From Ariolimax columbianus (taxonomy: Eukaryota; Mollusca; Gastropoda; Stylommatophora; Arionidae): 64,000 nt of DNA. The stretch lies in contig JAVGWX010000002.1 of assembly GCA_036924085.1 (NCBI GenBank), positions 87,625,704 through 87,689,703 on the forward strand, read 5' to 3'. The position numbers were made by a program, and so were the translations under genes. How positions within the stretch are numbered: the stretch's first letter is position 1; each line of letters starts with the position of its first letter. This document shows, in pieces, positions 35,134 through 45,905 of the stretch. The notes below the pieces were generated by a model that did no database searches, was not told the DNA's origin, and worked only from the letters and a program-made list of their open reading frames with translations.

Positions 35134-38100
35134 ATGCACGGGGCCGCAAGCCTAACAAAACAGTGCAACGTAAATCGCAGCATGATGACAGTACAACCGA
35201 TTAGAAAAACGCATGGCGCTCATCCTGCGGAGTCCCGCCAGGCAGCAATAGTGCCGGGCCTCACGCCTCGAAGGGGCCCACCCTTTACTACTGGTGGTCA
35301 CCCACCCATGTGTCGTGGAGTCAAGGCACATGGCTATGGGGCAACTTCTATTGACCAAAACCTCAAGACCCTCAAAATACTACAGTGGAATGCGGAGGGA
35401 GTCATTAACAAAAAACTTTTCCTAACACATCACCTGCATGAAGGTAAGATTGACGTGGCATGTATCCAGGAAACGCACCTCAACAATAATCATAAATTCT
35501 CAATCAGAGGATACCAGACCTTCCGTCTAGATAGAGAAGGCCACAAAGGAGGGGTCCTGATACTGACCAGAAACTGAATACCGAGTAGCGCGGTATCTGT
35601 CAATAACACAGGACAAGCAGAAATTGTAGGAGTTGACATAATGGCCCAAGAGACGAAGCTCCGCATTTTCAATCTGTATGGACCACCAAATAGAGACCTA
35701 TCGCTCTCGAGTATGGAGGTCAGAGACTCCAACTGCATAGTAGTTGGAGATTTCAACAGCCACTCGGAGAGATGGGGATACTCTGACACCGACAGCAGAG
35801 GTGACGAAGTGGAAGATTGGGAGATAGATGCAAATCTCTCCCTAATCAATAGGCCGGAGGATAGTCATAGCTTCTATTCAAGAACATGGCATACCACCTC
35901 GACTCCAGATTTGGCCTTCTCCACACAGGACATACACCATAAAATAGACCGCCAGGTGCTAAACCAACTGGCAGGTAGCGACCACAGGCCGATCAGGCTA
36001 ACCATTGACATGGAAGTAGGCCCACAGGAAACAAAACCGCTCCCACGTTGGAATTACAAACGAGCCGACTGGGATAGATTTGCAATCCTGACAGATGGGC
36101 TGTGTGAAACCATCAAAATGAAGCCCATGGTGGAGAGCCTAAGCAAGGCAATAATGCAATCCGCCACTGAAACCATCCCAAGAGGAGCTAGGAAAAACTA
36201 TAAGCCCTACTGGAATGATGAGTTGCAGAAAGTGGAAGATGCAGTAACAATTGCTAGGAACATGGCAGAGCGAGAAAAATCCATGGAGGCAAACATCGCC
36301 CTCAAAGCCGCCACGGCGAAGTACAAACACACTCTCAAGCAAACAGCAAGAGAAAGCTGGAAAAATAAAACGGAAAGTCTAAACCTGGACAAAGACGGGA
36401 ACAAGCTATGGAAGCTAGTCAGAGCTATGAACGACGAAACCCCGTCAAATAAACAAATTACTATCAAGCAGGGCGAGAACTTGATCACTGGTAAGAAAGC
36501 CGCAAACGCCTTTATCGATCACTATGCCAGAGCAAACCACATCGAGGTCCCTGCAGATAAGCATACAGACATTAGCGAAGAGCTAAAGGGGCACGACAAC
36601 ATCAATACGGCACCTGAAGAGCACATGATGGCCAAATTAACAATGCGCGAAATAGAAGAGGCTATGAGAACACTAAAGAAAAGAAATCTCCCGGAAAAGA
36701 CGGGAAAACAAACGAAATGCTGATGGGGCTGGGCCAAACAGCGAAGAGGAAACTCTTTCGGTCCTGAACCAAAGCTGCAAAAGGGGAATTGTACCACAGG
36801 CATGGAAAGACGCAATACTGGTACCAGTACCAAAAACAGGAAAGGACAAAACAGATCCAAATGGATACAGGCCCATAAGCCTACTGAGCTGTGTCGGCAA
36901 GCTGATGGAACGGATGATAAACACCAGACTGATGTGGCATCTGGAAGAAAAACAAATTCTAATTCCACAGCAAGCCGGCTTTAGACAGCACAGATCCACT
37001 GAGGACCAGGTCATCCTCATAGCCCAGGAGATAGAAGATGCCTACAAGGCACAGAAACACACAGTAGCTGTTTGGGTGGATCTGGAAAAGGCATTTGACA
37101 AAGTCTGGAAAGATGGACTTAGAGTCAAGCTAAGAAGAAGAGATGTGTGTGGGAAGACGTACAAGTGGATCAACCACCACCTCAAACAAAGAACGGCCAG
37201 AGTCCAAGTACAAGGGCAGATGAGCAAAAAGGTGACACTCGAGCAGGGAGTACCCCAAGGGGGAGTACTGTCACCCACACTCTTCCTGGTATATATAAAC
37301 GATATTACAGAGAATATACCAAGAAGAGTCCATAGCTCAATGTTTGCAGACGATCTGGCTATGTGGACCTCTGAAAAGAATCTCACCATAGCAAGAAATC
37401 GGATGCAGACGGCCCTAACATCGCTGGAAGAGTGGGCGAACTCATGGCTGGTCAAAATAAACGAGGAGAAAACCACATGCACAATATTCTCGCTTTCATT
37501 AAAACCCCAAAGTACCAAATTAAGTCTAAATGGCAAATTCCTGCAGCCAAACGACAACCCAACCTATCTGGGAGTCACATTTGATCGGCGCATGACATGG
37601 AAAAGTCAGATTGAGAGAAACCGAATGAAAGCCAGAGAAAGAATGGCAATCATGAGGAAACTTGCTGGCACAAGCTGGGGAGCAGACGAAGGCATACTAA
37701 AGAAACTGTACACTGGAAGAGTGAAACCAGTTCTCGAGTATGGCATTGCGGCATGGACAACAGCAGCGAAAGCGAACTTCGATAAAGTTAACAAACTTCA
37801 AAACCAAGCCATGAGAATTATAACAGGTGGCATGAAGTCAACGCCAATTGTAGAACTTGAAAAGATTACAAAACTGCAATCCATGACCGATAGAAGAGAC
37901 TGCAGAGCCCAGCTGCAGTCAGAGAAACCCCGAAGACTGACCGACCATCCAATGCACCAGAGACTAAACAATTTGGGAAATGGGAAACTAAAGCGGAGAA
38001 ACTTTGCAGAAATAGCCAAAGCAAAGATGCACGAAGATCCCATAAACGCACTAACAACACCAAAACCCATCACTACTGTACGAAAACCTACCTGGAGGCA

Positions 38101-39019
38101 GGATATATTTCCAGAGGGGGTAGAAAATATACCAGGTATTGCAAACTAAAACTGCCAGACTGAAAAAGAAAGGAGAGATACTACCCTAAGCTTCATAACG
38201 AAAAGCTACCCAAGCATGGACTGGACCCATGCATACACCGACGGTTCTGTAACAAACACAACACAGAACGGAGGGGCAGGAGCATTCCTGAACCTACCAA
38301 ATGGCAGAAAAATAACACTGTCATTCGCTACTGGTAAGTACACAAGCAATTTCAGAGCAGAGGCACTGAGGGTGGCAGTGGAAGAAATGGTGACACACAG
38401 TGAAAATGAAAGCCATATAGTCCTGCTGACAGATGCTCTCGCCGTAGTCACAGAGCTAAAAAGCCAGAAAAACACTGAGCTTAATGACTTAAGAGCAGCA
38501 CTCTGCAAAATGTGCCAGCAGTCCGCACCAAAAAGGGTAGTGGTACAGTGGGTCCCGTCACACTGCAACATCCAAGGCAACGAGGAGGCAGACAGACTGG
38601 CAAAAGAAGGTGCAAGACTACCACAAACAGATACCAGTATGACGTACGAGGAGTCAAAACGGCTTATCAAAGCCAGATACATGACCAAATGGGAAACCGA
38701 ACATACTGGTTACACCAAAAACGATGCCTATTACCAGTTGAACCGAAGAGAGCAGGTCGTTGTCTTCAGACTTCGCACTGGCCACAATAGACTGAGGTAC
38801 CACCTATTCAACAAATTGAAGAAAGGGTGTATCGACGAATGCCCGTGCGGTACTGGTAAAATGACCGCTGAACATCTGCTGCAGAACTGCCCGACATACG
38901 AGGATCAGAGAGAGCAGATGTGGCCATCACCAGTGGAACTGCAAGACAAGCTCTATGGCAGTGGCGACAGCCTCAGGATGACCGCCGCTTTTTTCGAAAA
39001 AATAATGGTTACTGTCTGA
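35134..39019 (+). pseudogene. ORF2: AP endonuclease, reverse transcriptase, RNase H
   Basis: About 1,295 codons. Endonuclease: LKILQWNAEGVINKK, CIQETHL, IVVGDFNSHSERWG and GSDHRPIRL, the catalytic E and D/H sites of APE-type nucleases that nick the target. RT: GFRQHRSTEDQV, VWVDLEKAFDKVW, QGVPQGGVLSPTLF and FADD at 37342-37353. RNase H: DWTHAYTDGS, NFRAEALRVAVEE, LLTDALAV and PSHCNIQGNEEADRLA, so the four acidic positions appear kept. C-terminus: CPCGTGKMTAEHLLQNCPTY, a Cys/His zinc-knuckle-like tail. Breaks: in-frame TGA at about 35575, a one-base indel near 36690, and in-frame TAA at 38147-38149. All active-site motifs are present but these three breaks prevent a full-length product. Confidence 0.92.
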
Positions 39020-39048
39020 CTGCGTACGCAGAAGAAGAATAAGAAGAA

Positions 39049-39056
39049 ACACATCA
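39049..39056. repeat. candidate target-site duplication, right copy
   Basis: ACACATCA directly after the retroelement's GAA-type tail, matching 31687-31694. It merges into the (CAT)n tail of a minus-strand RTE-like copy. Confidence 0.45.
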
Positions 39057-39310
39057 TCATCATGTAGCATGTCATTTGTAGAACGTGGCTCTCATCATAG
39101 CCATTCGATAGAAATCTCGATCAGCAGTCAGTCTGCCCGCCTGCTCCCTGTTCATGTATAAGGTGTCTTTGATGTATTGTGTCCATCAATGCCATGGTCG
39201 GCCTCTGTCTCGTCATCCTGTGACAATGTCCTCTAGAACTGCGTTTTCCAGTCCGTGTTGGCGCTTGATGTGGACGAAGAACCAGAGTTTCCGAAACAAT
39301 ACGCGGTTTA
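39050..39310 (-). pseudogene. RTE-like element 3' end with ATG tail
   Basis: The minus strand encodes, in one interrupted frame, VHIKRQHGLENAVLEDIVTG, RDRGRPWH-WTQYIKDTLY and MMRATFYK, then the (ATG)n tail at 39050-39062. It is the same kind of RTE-like C-terminus as at 29138 and 44065. The palm is absent. The RNase H element appears to have inserted into its simple-repeat tail. Confidence 0.65.
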
Positions 39311-39347
39311 TAAATCAGTTCTCTTCGACACTCTGATCTTGAAGAAT

Positions 39348-39452
39348 TTCTTTATTTGTAATTTTCTTTATTTGTTATTTTCTATATTTGTTATTTTCTT
39401 TATTTGTTATTTTCTTTATTTGTTATTTTCTTTATTTGTTATTTTCTTTATT
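39348..39452 (+). repeat. 16-bp minisatellite, about 6 copies
   Basis: Units of TTTATTTGTTATTTTC in near-perfect tandem. A small Phe/Leu/Ile-rich frame spans it but is repeat-derived. Confidence 0.92.
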
Positions 39453-39454
39453 CA

Positions 39455-39660
39455 AGATATTAGATTCGATACTAGCAATATTGTTTTTAGCCAGATAGTG
39501 GTGAATGGTTGGAATGCATTGCCACAGAAATAGTTAAGGCAGAGGCAATCGATACATTTGATAATAGATTTATGCGCATAGTTTTTAGATCAAGTGAAGT
39601 AAAAGAATCTAGTTGAATTCACTCTGAAGAGTCTTATAAAACAGTAATAATAAATTAAGT
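39455..39660 (+). pseudogene. CR1/L2-like RT C-terminal remnant
   Basis: SQIVVNGWNALPQK is the characteristic V-V-x-x-W-N-x-L-P block near the end of CR1/L2/jockey-type RT products. It is followed by frame-shifted remains of the T-x-x-F-K/D-x-R-L segment (IDTFDNRF when read across the frame break). A GAA tract starts 25 bp later. Confidence 0.55.
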
Positions 39661-39687
39661 CGATTATGTGGAATAGAACAGAGCAGC

Positions 39688-39799
39688 AGAAGAAGAAGAA
39701 AAAGAAGAAGAAGAAGAAGAAGAAGAAGAAGAAGAAGAAGAAGAAGAAGAAGAAGAAGAAGAAGAAGAAGAAGAAGAAGAAGAAGAAGAAGAAGAAGAA
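39688..39799 (+). repeat. (GAA)n microsatellite
   Basis: About 110 bp of nearly pure AGA/GAA. It lies shortly after a CR1-like C-terminus and may be that element's tail or an independent expansion. Confidence 0.95.
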
Positions 39800-41105
39800 A
39801 CGGAATGCGCCTCGCAGTTAGTTGCTTATTTTAAGTTCAGTGGAAACATGAAATCCCCAGCTCTATCCGCTAATTCCTTAAACATTCCATCAATCAATCA
39901 ATCAATCATTATGTGGGCAGATCTCTTATGAGGAAAATCACAACAAGCCCCTCATTAATATTCAAAGATTTGATTGTATTTTGTTTTTCTGGTCTGTCCA
40001 CAGAATCTAAGCACATGGAGGTTTCTCTGAAATAAAACTTAAGCTTCCATTTAAAACTGAATCTTCAATTTTTTGCATCAAAGCCTCAAAAGCAGTTATT
40101 CATGTGCCTTAAATCTGGATATTTTTGTTAAGTATGCGTGGGAAATATCAACACTCTAGAATGGGAGACAATTTGAGCAAGCAAAACCTTCTCTTATGTG
40201 CTCGAAGGTCCGTTATTGTGTGTCTCCGTGAAACGGAAGCGGTAATGTCGAGTAATTTTTGTGGTCGTGGAAAAAAACCTCAGAAATCATCTTTGACCCA
40301 CGATCTCCTGATGTAATCTCCCTCCAGCGATTGGACACTCATTACGACAATCATCCAGCGATGAAAACTAAGCCTTGATTGTTTGGAGAGCATTACTTCC
40401 CTTTGTGAGAAGACCGCGAGTAAACAATGCAATATTTCCCACGTTCATCTATCTGCCTCTGCTTTCTTTCCTCAAGCTATCAGTCCATCCCTTATCCGAA
40501 TCTCCCTTCCCCGTTTTTTCTTTAACATTACAAACTGTTCACTTACATCCTTCACATTTCCCAGGAACAGCAAATCTCTACAATCATACCACATCCACTC
40601 CAACAACCGCCAATAGCACTTCGTGATTCAAAGTTTCCTGAAACGAAAACTCTTAAATCAATTTTCTTCCGCTTAAACAATCATTTCTGTATTAACAGGC
40701 AAGAGATTTCCTTTTCTCGGTGTTTGATCTCATCTGCTCACAACAAAGACAAGTTTTTGCAGCTTGTGAAAGCGAAGCGAGAGCAAACACTTCAACGCCG
40801 AGTGATTGCTCACCCACGCGGATCCATGGCTGCTCGCTTCCCAGCGGGTGTTTCCGATTGTTCGGATTCATTAATCGAACTTGAAGAATCGATAGGTCAA
40901 TTATTGGTCACGTGGCGACTGTTCGTGATCAAATCATGTATCCGTTATCATTGATCACTTCTCTGAAGTGTGTTTGAAATTAAAACAATGAATATCATAG
41001 AGGCTTTTAACTACGACTTTCGGGGAGAATTATACAATTAAAGCATGGCAGGATTAGCGTATACTTGTGAAGTCAATAAAACAAATAATGAACAGATTAT
41101 TCATA
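39800..41105. other. unassigned DNA
   Basis: No domain, RNA gene or array recognised, apart from a short CAATCAATCAATCA run near 39893. This is one of the few stretches over 1 kb without obvious repeat structure, so it may be unique host DNA. Confidence 0.4.
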
Positions 41106-41109
41106 CTAA

Positions 41110-41625
41110 CTCTGTTATCAGCGTCAGACATGGACACCGGCATTTTATGAGTAGTATATTATGTCCAAGTCTCAGCTATCAGCGTCAGACATGGACCCTG
41201 GCCAAGACATTTTATGAGTAGTATATTCTGTCCAAGTCTCAGCTATCAGCGTCAGACAAGGACTCCAGAAAGACATTTTATGAGTAGTATATTCTGCCCA
41301 AGTCTCAGCTATCAGCGCCAGACATGGACCCTGGCCAAGACATTTTATGAGTAGTATATTCTGTCCAAGTCTCAGCTATCAGCGTCAGACACGGACCCTG
41401 GCCAAGACATTTTATGAGTAATACATTCTGCCCAAGTCTCATCTATCAGCGTCAGACACGGACCCTGGCCAAGACATTTTATGAGTAGTATATTCTGCCC
41501 AAGTCTCATCTATCAGCGTCAGACATGGACACCAGCAAGACATTTTATGAGTAGTATATTCTGCCCAAGTCTCATCTATCAGCGTCAGACACGGACCCTG
41601 GCCAAGACAATTTATCAACAGTATC
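41110..41625 (+). repeat. about 67-bp minisatellite, about 8 copies
   Basis: Units contain ATCAGCGTCAGACATGGACC and CAAGACATTTTATGAGTAGT and CCCAAGTCTCAGCTATCAGC. Some units are shorter through loss of the GACCCTGGCC part. Diverged relatives are scattered at 42095-42470. Confidence 0.92.
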
Positions 41626-41649
41626 ATCATCAGCACCAAGTACCGGTTG

Positions 41650-42000
41650 GCGTTGGCGATCATGTACCTTAATTTCCTCTTATCACATGTATCGGTAATG
41701 AGTTTCACCTTTGATCGGCTGCCATGTCATGCCTTCAAGCTGTCCATTATTTTCTCTCTATGCATTCCTGTGTCCATCTTGCCAGTCTTTATGCCCGTTG
41801 CCACCATGTGTACCAAACGGTCTCTTCTCATGACATGCACGAACAGCGATGACTGCCTTGCCTTGATTTTTGCCACAAGCTGTCTTTCTGTCTGCGCTTC
41901 CACAAGAACCACTTTATTAGATTTCTTTGTAGTCCATGAAACTTTCAACATTCTTCTAAAAACCACAATTCCTTTGCCTCCAATAGTTCATGAACTTGCC
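41650..42000 (-). pseudogene. RT C-terminal remnant, minus strand
   Basis: On the minus strand FRRMLKVSWTTKKSNKVVL, ERQLVAKIKARQSSLFVHV and MRRDRLVH match the segment after the RT thumb (C-x-R-R-M-L-x-I-x-W-T-x-x-x-x-N...F-G-H-V-x-R). A TGATGATGATA run follows its 3' end near 41625. Upstream pieces continue in other frames toward 42060. Confidence 0.72.
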
Positions 42001-42094
42001 CTATGGTCATCAATGGCTCTTTGCCGCATGTCAGTATTGGTTTCACGTAGCATCCAGTGACAGACTTTTGTTGCACAAGATTCACCCCTTCAAC

Positions 42095-42475
42095 AGTATA
42101 TGCATGCCAACTCTGTTATCAGAGTCCGACATAGACCCGAAACACGGGTGCTTGATGCGGAGTCCCCTGCATCTCGTAGTCGCCCGCTAGTCGTCTTGTC
42201 CTTGACTTGCCACTGGGGTCGGGCGGCACGAGACGAGAGAGTGAGGATAAAAAGTATCTCAGTTAATCCTTACTAAAAATAGCGCTAGCAAAATAAATTA
42301 TGCCATCATCTTATACGATGGACGGCGGCCTTTCCCTTTGCTTCATGTCAACTCTGTTATCAGACTAAGACATGGACCCGAAACAAACTATATTATCAAT
42401 AGCATATTCACGCCAACTCTGTTATCAATATCAACATGGAACCTGACCAAAACATGTTATCAACATGTGAACTAC
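42095..42475 (+). repeat. scattered relatives of the 67-bp minisatellite
   Basis: Three separated copies of CAACTCTGTTATCA followed by GAC(C)T/AGACATGGACCCGAA-like sequence lie near 42107, 42350 and 42413. A similar CTAACTCTGTTATCAGCG segment opens the array near 41108. The spacing is irregular, so this is a dispersed or degraded array. Confidence 0.65.
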
Positions 42476-42544
42476 AAAAGACAGTGACAGTGACAGCAAA
42501 TAAAGACATATTTTTAATCGAACGAAATAAGAAGGACAATTAAC

Positions 42545-43450
42545 GACAGTTGTACAGTTACTTGAGGGAATTATTAGTGAGGCACTTGGAGGTCACGTTT
42601 GTACTGTCAAGATAGGGGGCCGAACGATTACCAACCTTCGTTTTGCAGATGATATCGACGGGTTGGCGGGTTCAGAAGCAGAACTCCAGGAATGGGTCAG
42701 AAGGCTCAATGAAACAGCCCTTGACTATGGTATGGAGATAAACGCTGGAAAGACAAAATTAATGACCAACAACGCTACGGGCTTCAACAACAAGATTAAA
42801 GCTAATGGCCAGGAACTCGAAGTGCTTGACCGTTTTAAATATATGGGGTCGATTGTCAGTGATGAAGGATCAAAATGTGAGGTGTTGGCCAGAATAGCAC
42901 AGACAATAGCGGCGCTTGCACGGCGTAACAAAATCTGGCAAGATAAACTGTTAGCATTATGCACGAAAATCAGATTAATGCGTCTACTGGTCCTGTCAAT
43001 ATTCCTCTATGCGTGTGAGACATGGACAATTACAGCTGACCTTCAGCGAAGGATACAGGCCTTGGAGATGTGGTGTTTCCGAAGACTTTTAAACGTCACG
43101 TACAAAGATCGAGTTACAAATGAGGAAATACGAAATAGAATTACAACAGCAATAGGGCCTTTTGAAGACTTTTAGGCAACTCTCAAAAGCAGGAAACTCG
43201 CTTGGAACGGTCACATATCGAGATCAAATGGTCTTGCAAATACGATCCTCCACGGAAAGGTGCAGACGACGAAGAGGCCGTCCCAATAAGAGGTGGGAGG
43301 ACAACATAAAAGAATAGACGAAACTCCGACCAGAAGAGGCACAGGTAGCGGCCCCCTGACAGAGAAGGTTGGCGTGGTATTGTGAGGATATGTTCATGTG
43401 TGCCCCAACGACCTCACCGGTTACGGGATGACCTGACCTGACCTGACCTC
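42545..43450 (+). pseudogene. RTE-like RT palm to 3' end (TGACC family)
   Basis: EALGGHVCTVKIGGRTITNL precedes RFADDIDGLAGSEAEL, with motif C FADD at 42642-42653. Then follow GMEINAGKTKLMTNN (motif D), FKYMGSIVSDEGSK, IFLYACETWTITADL and CFRRLLNVTYKDRVTNEE. A TAG at 43173-43175 breaks the frame. The tail then matches 29834-30062 (RRGRP, RWEDNIKE) in shifted frames and ends in four tandem TGACC units (43429-43450). These features fit the RTE clade. The 5' portion with endonuclease and first RT motifs is missing. Confidence 0.88.
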
Positions 43451-43629
43451 CTGGTAAAACACGGTCTTTTCTCTAGTGGGTACGTCAATCTATAATAGTA
43501 ATAACGCTTCATTGATTCTGATAGGTCACATAATAAAATTGACGGAGGACGCCTTCAAATAAGAATTTGACATGTTAGAGCGTTGACCGCGGAAGGAAGG
43601 ATCGATAATTGAATTTCAGAGGCCAGTGG

Positions 43630-44090
43630 TATGTAACTTAAGATATTGGGTGGGACATGGCAGGTCTTACAGATGTGGTGTACACGAGGAAAGACTAATA
43701 TGCGTTAATACATTCAAGAGAAGTGGCCCGCGGACGAGCCTTAGGGATTTCGTTCAACAGAAATCTGCACAATTAAGTGTGAATATTGGACACACAACGA
43801 TCGAATGATGTTACAGAAATTCAAGGCTAAGCCAATCAATATTGCCATTTTGCAAACGTTTGCAGTAACTCAAGATCACAATGATGAAGAAATTAAAGAA
43901 TATTATGATAGCTTGCAACAAATCCTCATATCAATCAAATCTACTGATGGTCTGTTGGTAAAGGAAGATATGAACTCAAAATTAGGAATAAACAAATATA
44001 AAACTATAGCAAAACAATTAGAAATAATGAACAGAAATGGCAGAGGAGATTGGCTTACACATTTTTATGAAGAAAACAATATAATTACCA
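43630..44090 (+). pseudogene. RTE-like AP-endonuclease fragment
   Basis: KAKPINIAILQTFAVTQDHN, EEIKEYYDSLQQIL and DGLLVKEDMNSKLG correspond to the RTE-like endonuclease. The usual catalytic G-D-F-N-A-K/R is changed to E-D-M-N-S-K, losing the Asp-Asn context. NRNGRGDWLTHFYEENNI follows (usual N-x-R-G-x-R-L-x-x-F-C). Earlier codons (43630-43800) show a frame with weak similarity. It abuts the 3' tail of the minus-strand element at 44091. Confidence 0.75.
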
Positions 44091-44715
44091 TAATCATCAT
44101 CGTGCATAGCATGTAATGTCGCTCACACACAATCGATATGTACGACTCTCGATCTCTAGCGAGAACTCCCGTATCTGTCGTTGGCATATTAAGGACCTTC
44201 GTGATGTCTTGTGTCCATCTTCTCCTTGGTCTACCTCTGCCCCCCTTTCCAGGTGCCATACCTTCAAGTATCGTTCTCTCTAGGTCATTATGGCGTTTGA
44301 TGTGCCCAAAATGTTTTAGCCTTTTATAACAAGTCATTGTTTTCTAGCCAATGTTCCTCTATATCCAGTCCTTTAGGGATATCTGCCTTTTTCTTTTTTG
44401 CAGTAAATGGTATTTTGAGCACCCTCTTGTAACATTTTAGTTCAAAAGATTCAATCCTTTTCTAAAGTGTGTGTAGGGTGGTCCACGTTTCACATCCGTA
44501 TGGTGCCACCGAGAAGATGCACGTACGTGGGATTTTTATGTTCGTCATTTTATTATTCTGCTATACGTTTATTATTTTATTCAACTTCTGCATTGCCATT
44601 CTCCTTCTGAATTTGTTCAGGTAATCCCCATTGTTGCTTATAATTGAGCCGATGTACTAAAAACTTGTAACTTTCTCAATCTCCTGTTATTCTAGAATAA
44701 CGTATATTTAACAGT
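44065..44715 (-). pseudogene. RTE-like RT thumb and C-terminus with ATG tail
   Basis: Minus strand pieces in order: YIGSIISNNGDYLNKFRRRM, the C-E-T-W-T block, KRIESFELKCYKRVLKIPFT, HFGHIKRHNDLERTILEGM, and GRGRPRRRWTQDITKVLNMP. The frame from 44337 to 44065 is open across the tail. An ATG-type tail lies at about 44090-44102. The palm is absent. This is the best preserved of the ATG-tailed family in the window (others at 12785, 29138, 39050). Confidence 0.82.
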
Positions 44716-44857
44716 CATTCGTAACACAATCTGCAAAAAGATTTAAACACGTGGAAACCTACAGGAGATAGAAAGAAATCCGATTGACTTTATTGTTATA
44801 AAAAACAAATTCAAAAATAGTGTCACAATGGCAACAACATATCCGGGTGCAGACATA

Positions 44858-44997
44858 CATTCCGATCACATTCTTGTAGTGATACATTTCTATCACATTC
44901 ATGTAGTGATACATTTCTATCACATTCTTGTAGTGATACATTCCGATCACATTCTTGTAGTGATACATTCCGATCACATTCTTGTAGTGATACAAAT
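44858..44997 (+). repeat. 27-bp minisatellite, about 5 copies
   Basis: Units of 27 bp contain CACATTCTTGTAGTGATACA. The 9-residue periodic open frames on both strands are by-products. Confidence 0.92.
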
Positions 44998-45605
44998 AAC
45001 CATCAGACAAGAACACGTAGAAAGAAAATATCCAATGGACCCTCAAATTGATACATCAACCAGCATTGAAAGTCTGATATCAATTTTTTTTAAATCGTGT
45101 AGATATCAATATATAGCACGCCATTTGCAGATATCAGAATATAATGCCAGAAAGCAAAGAACAATACGAATGGGAAAACTCAGATCAAGAATTTTAGCAC
45201 TAATTGGGACTGTCTAAAACAAATATAACGAACAAAACATTAGCCAATAAAAGAGTTAAGCAAACTTCAAGAATGGATGACAATCGATATCTTAAGCAAA
45301 GTGAACGAAAGAAATAAGTTAAATAGCTATCCGCTGAACAATTCGATAAGTACTATATATCGACTTGAGAGGGATCGATAGAATCGAAATTCAAGATAAT
45401 AAAAGAGGTGGGAAAGAAGCACAAAATGAGAGTTATACATTCAGAAATACATCATCTTCCAAACAAGACAAGGCTGGCCATGACGGCGGATGCTTTAAAG
45501 AAAAGAATGACGACATCTTACTTGATGAGAAAGATATATCAAACGGCTGGGTATCATTTGTACGAGGGCAGCAGATGAAACTATAATAGTTTAATTATCA
45601 CTACA
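44998..45605. other. unassigned DNA
   Basis: Frames at 44828-45217 and 45365-45586 are open but have no motif I know. AT-rich. Confidence 0.35.
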
Positions 45606-45606
45606 C

Positions 45607-45607
<1 letters not shown>

Positions 45608-45642
<35 letters not shown>

Positions 45643-45905
45643 GTCCCGTAACCTGAAAGGTCATTGCGGCACCAATACTGCAGATTGTTGGGCCAGTTCC
45701 GGCCATTTCACTCGATTTTGTGCCAGATTGTCGAATCTTCCGTCTGTACGAATTAACCTCAGTGGTATGATTGTCATTGTTGTGTATGAGAAGGCTGGCG
45801 AATTTCTGATTTTTGTCAATGCTTTCTGCAATATCGGTGTGTCTTGGGCCGTTTTGCACCTGGCGGAGTCCATCCCTCTCCAGACAACATGTCGCTCCAC
45901 ATTGC
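45608..45905 (-). pseudogene. RTE-like element 3' end with long ATG tail
   Basis: On the minus strand DSARCKTAQDTPILQKAL, TDGRFDNLAQN and RVKWPELAQQSAVLVPQ resemble the last residues of endonuclease-RT products (usual N-L-A-x-D-R-x-x-W-R-x-L). A (CAT)n run of about 34 bp (45608-45641) follows as the 3' tail. Only the last 80 or so codons are present. Confidence 0.6.

Larger units (their letters stand above)
33551..39048 (+). mobile_element. near full-length non-LTR retrotransposon with EN, RT and RNase H
   Basis: About 5.5 kb, running from the 18S junction to a GAA-rich tail (AGAAGAAGAATAAGAAGAAAC). Parts: tandem 5' monomers, about 900 bp of 5' UTR or lost ORF1 (34216-35133), then one large ORF2 (35134-39019). 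The 3' end matches the truncated minus copy at 4445-7369. Its 5' flank is rDNA, but its 3' flank is the ATG tail of another retroelement, not 18S. The domain order EN-RT-RNH is that of the I superfamily in the broad sense. No ORF1 with a zinc knuckle is evident. Only three lesions interrupt ORF2, so the insertion is fairly young. Confidence 0.9.
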
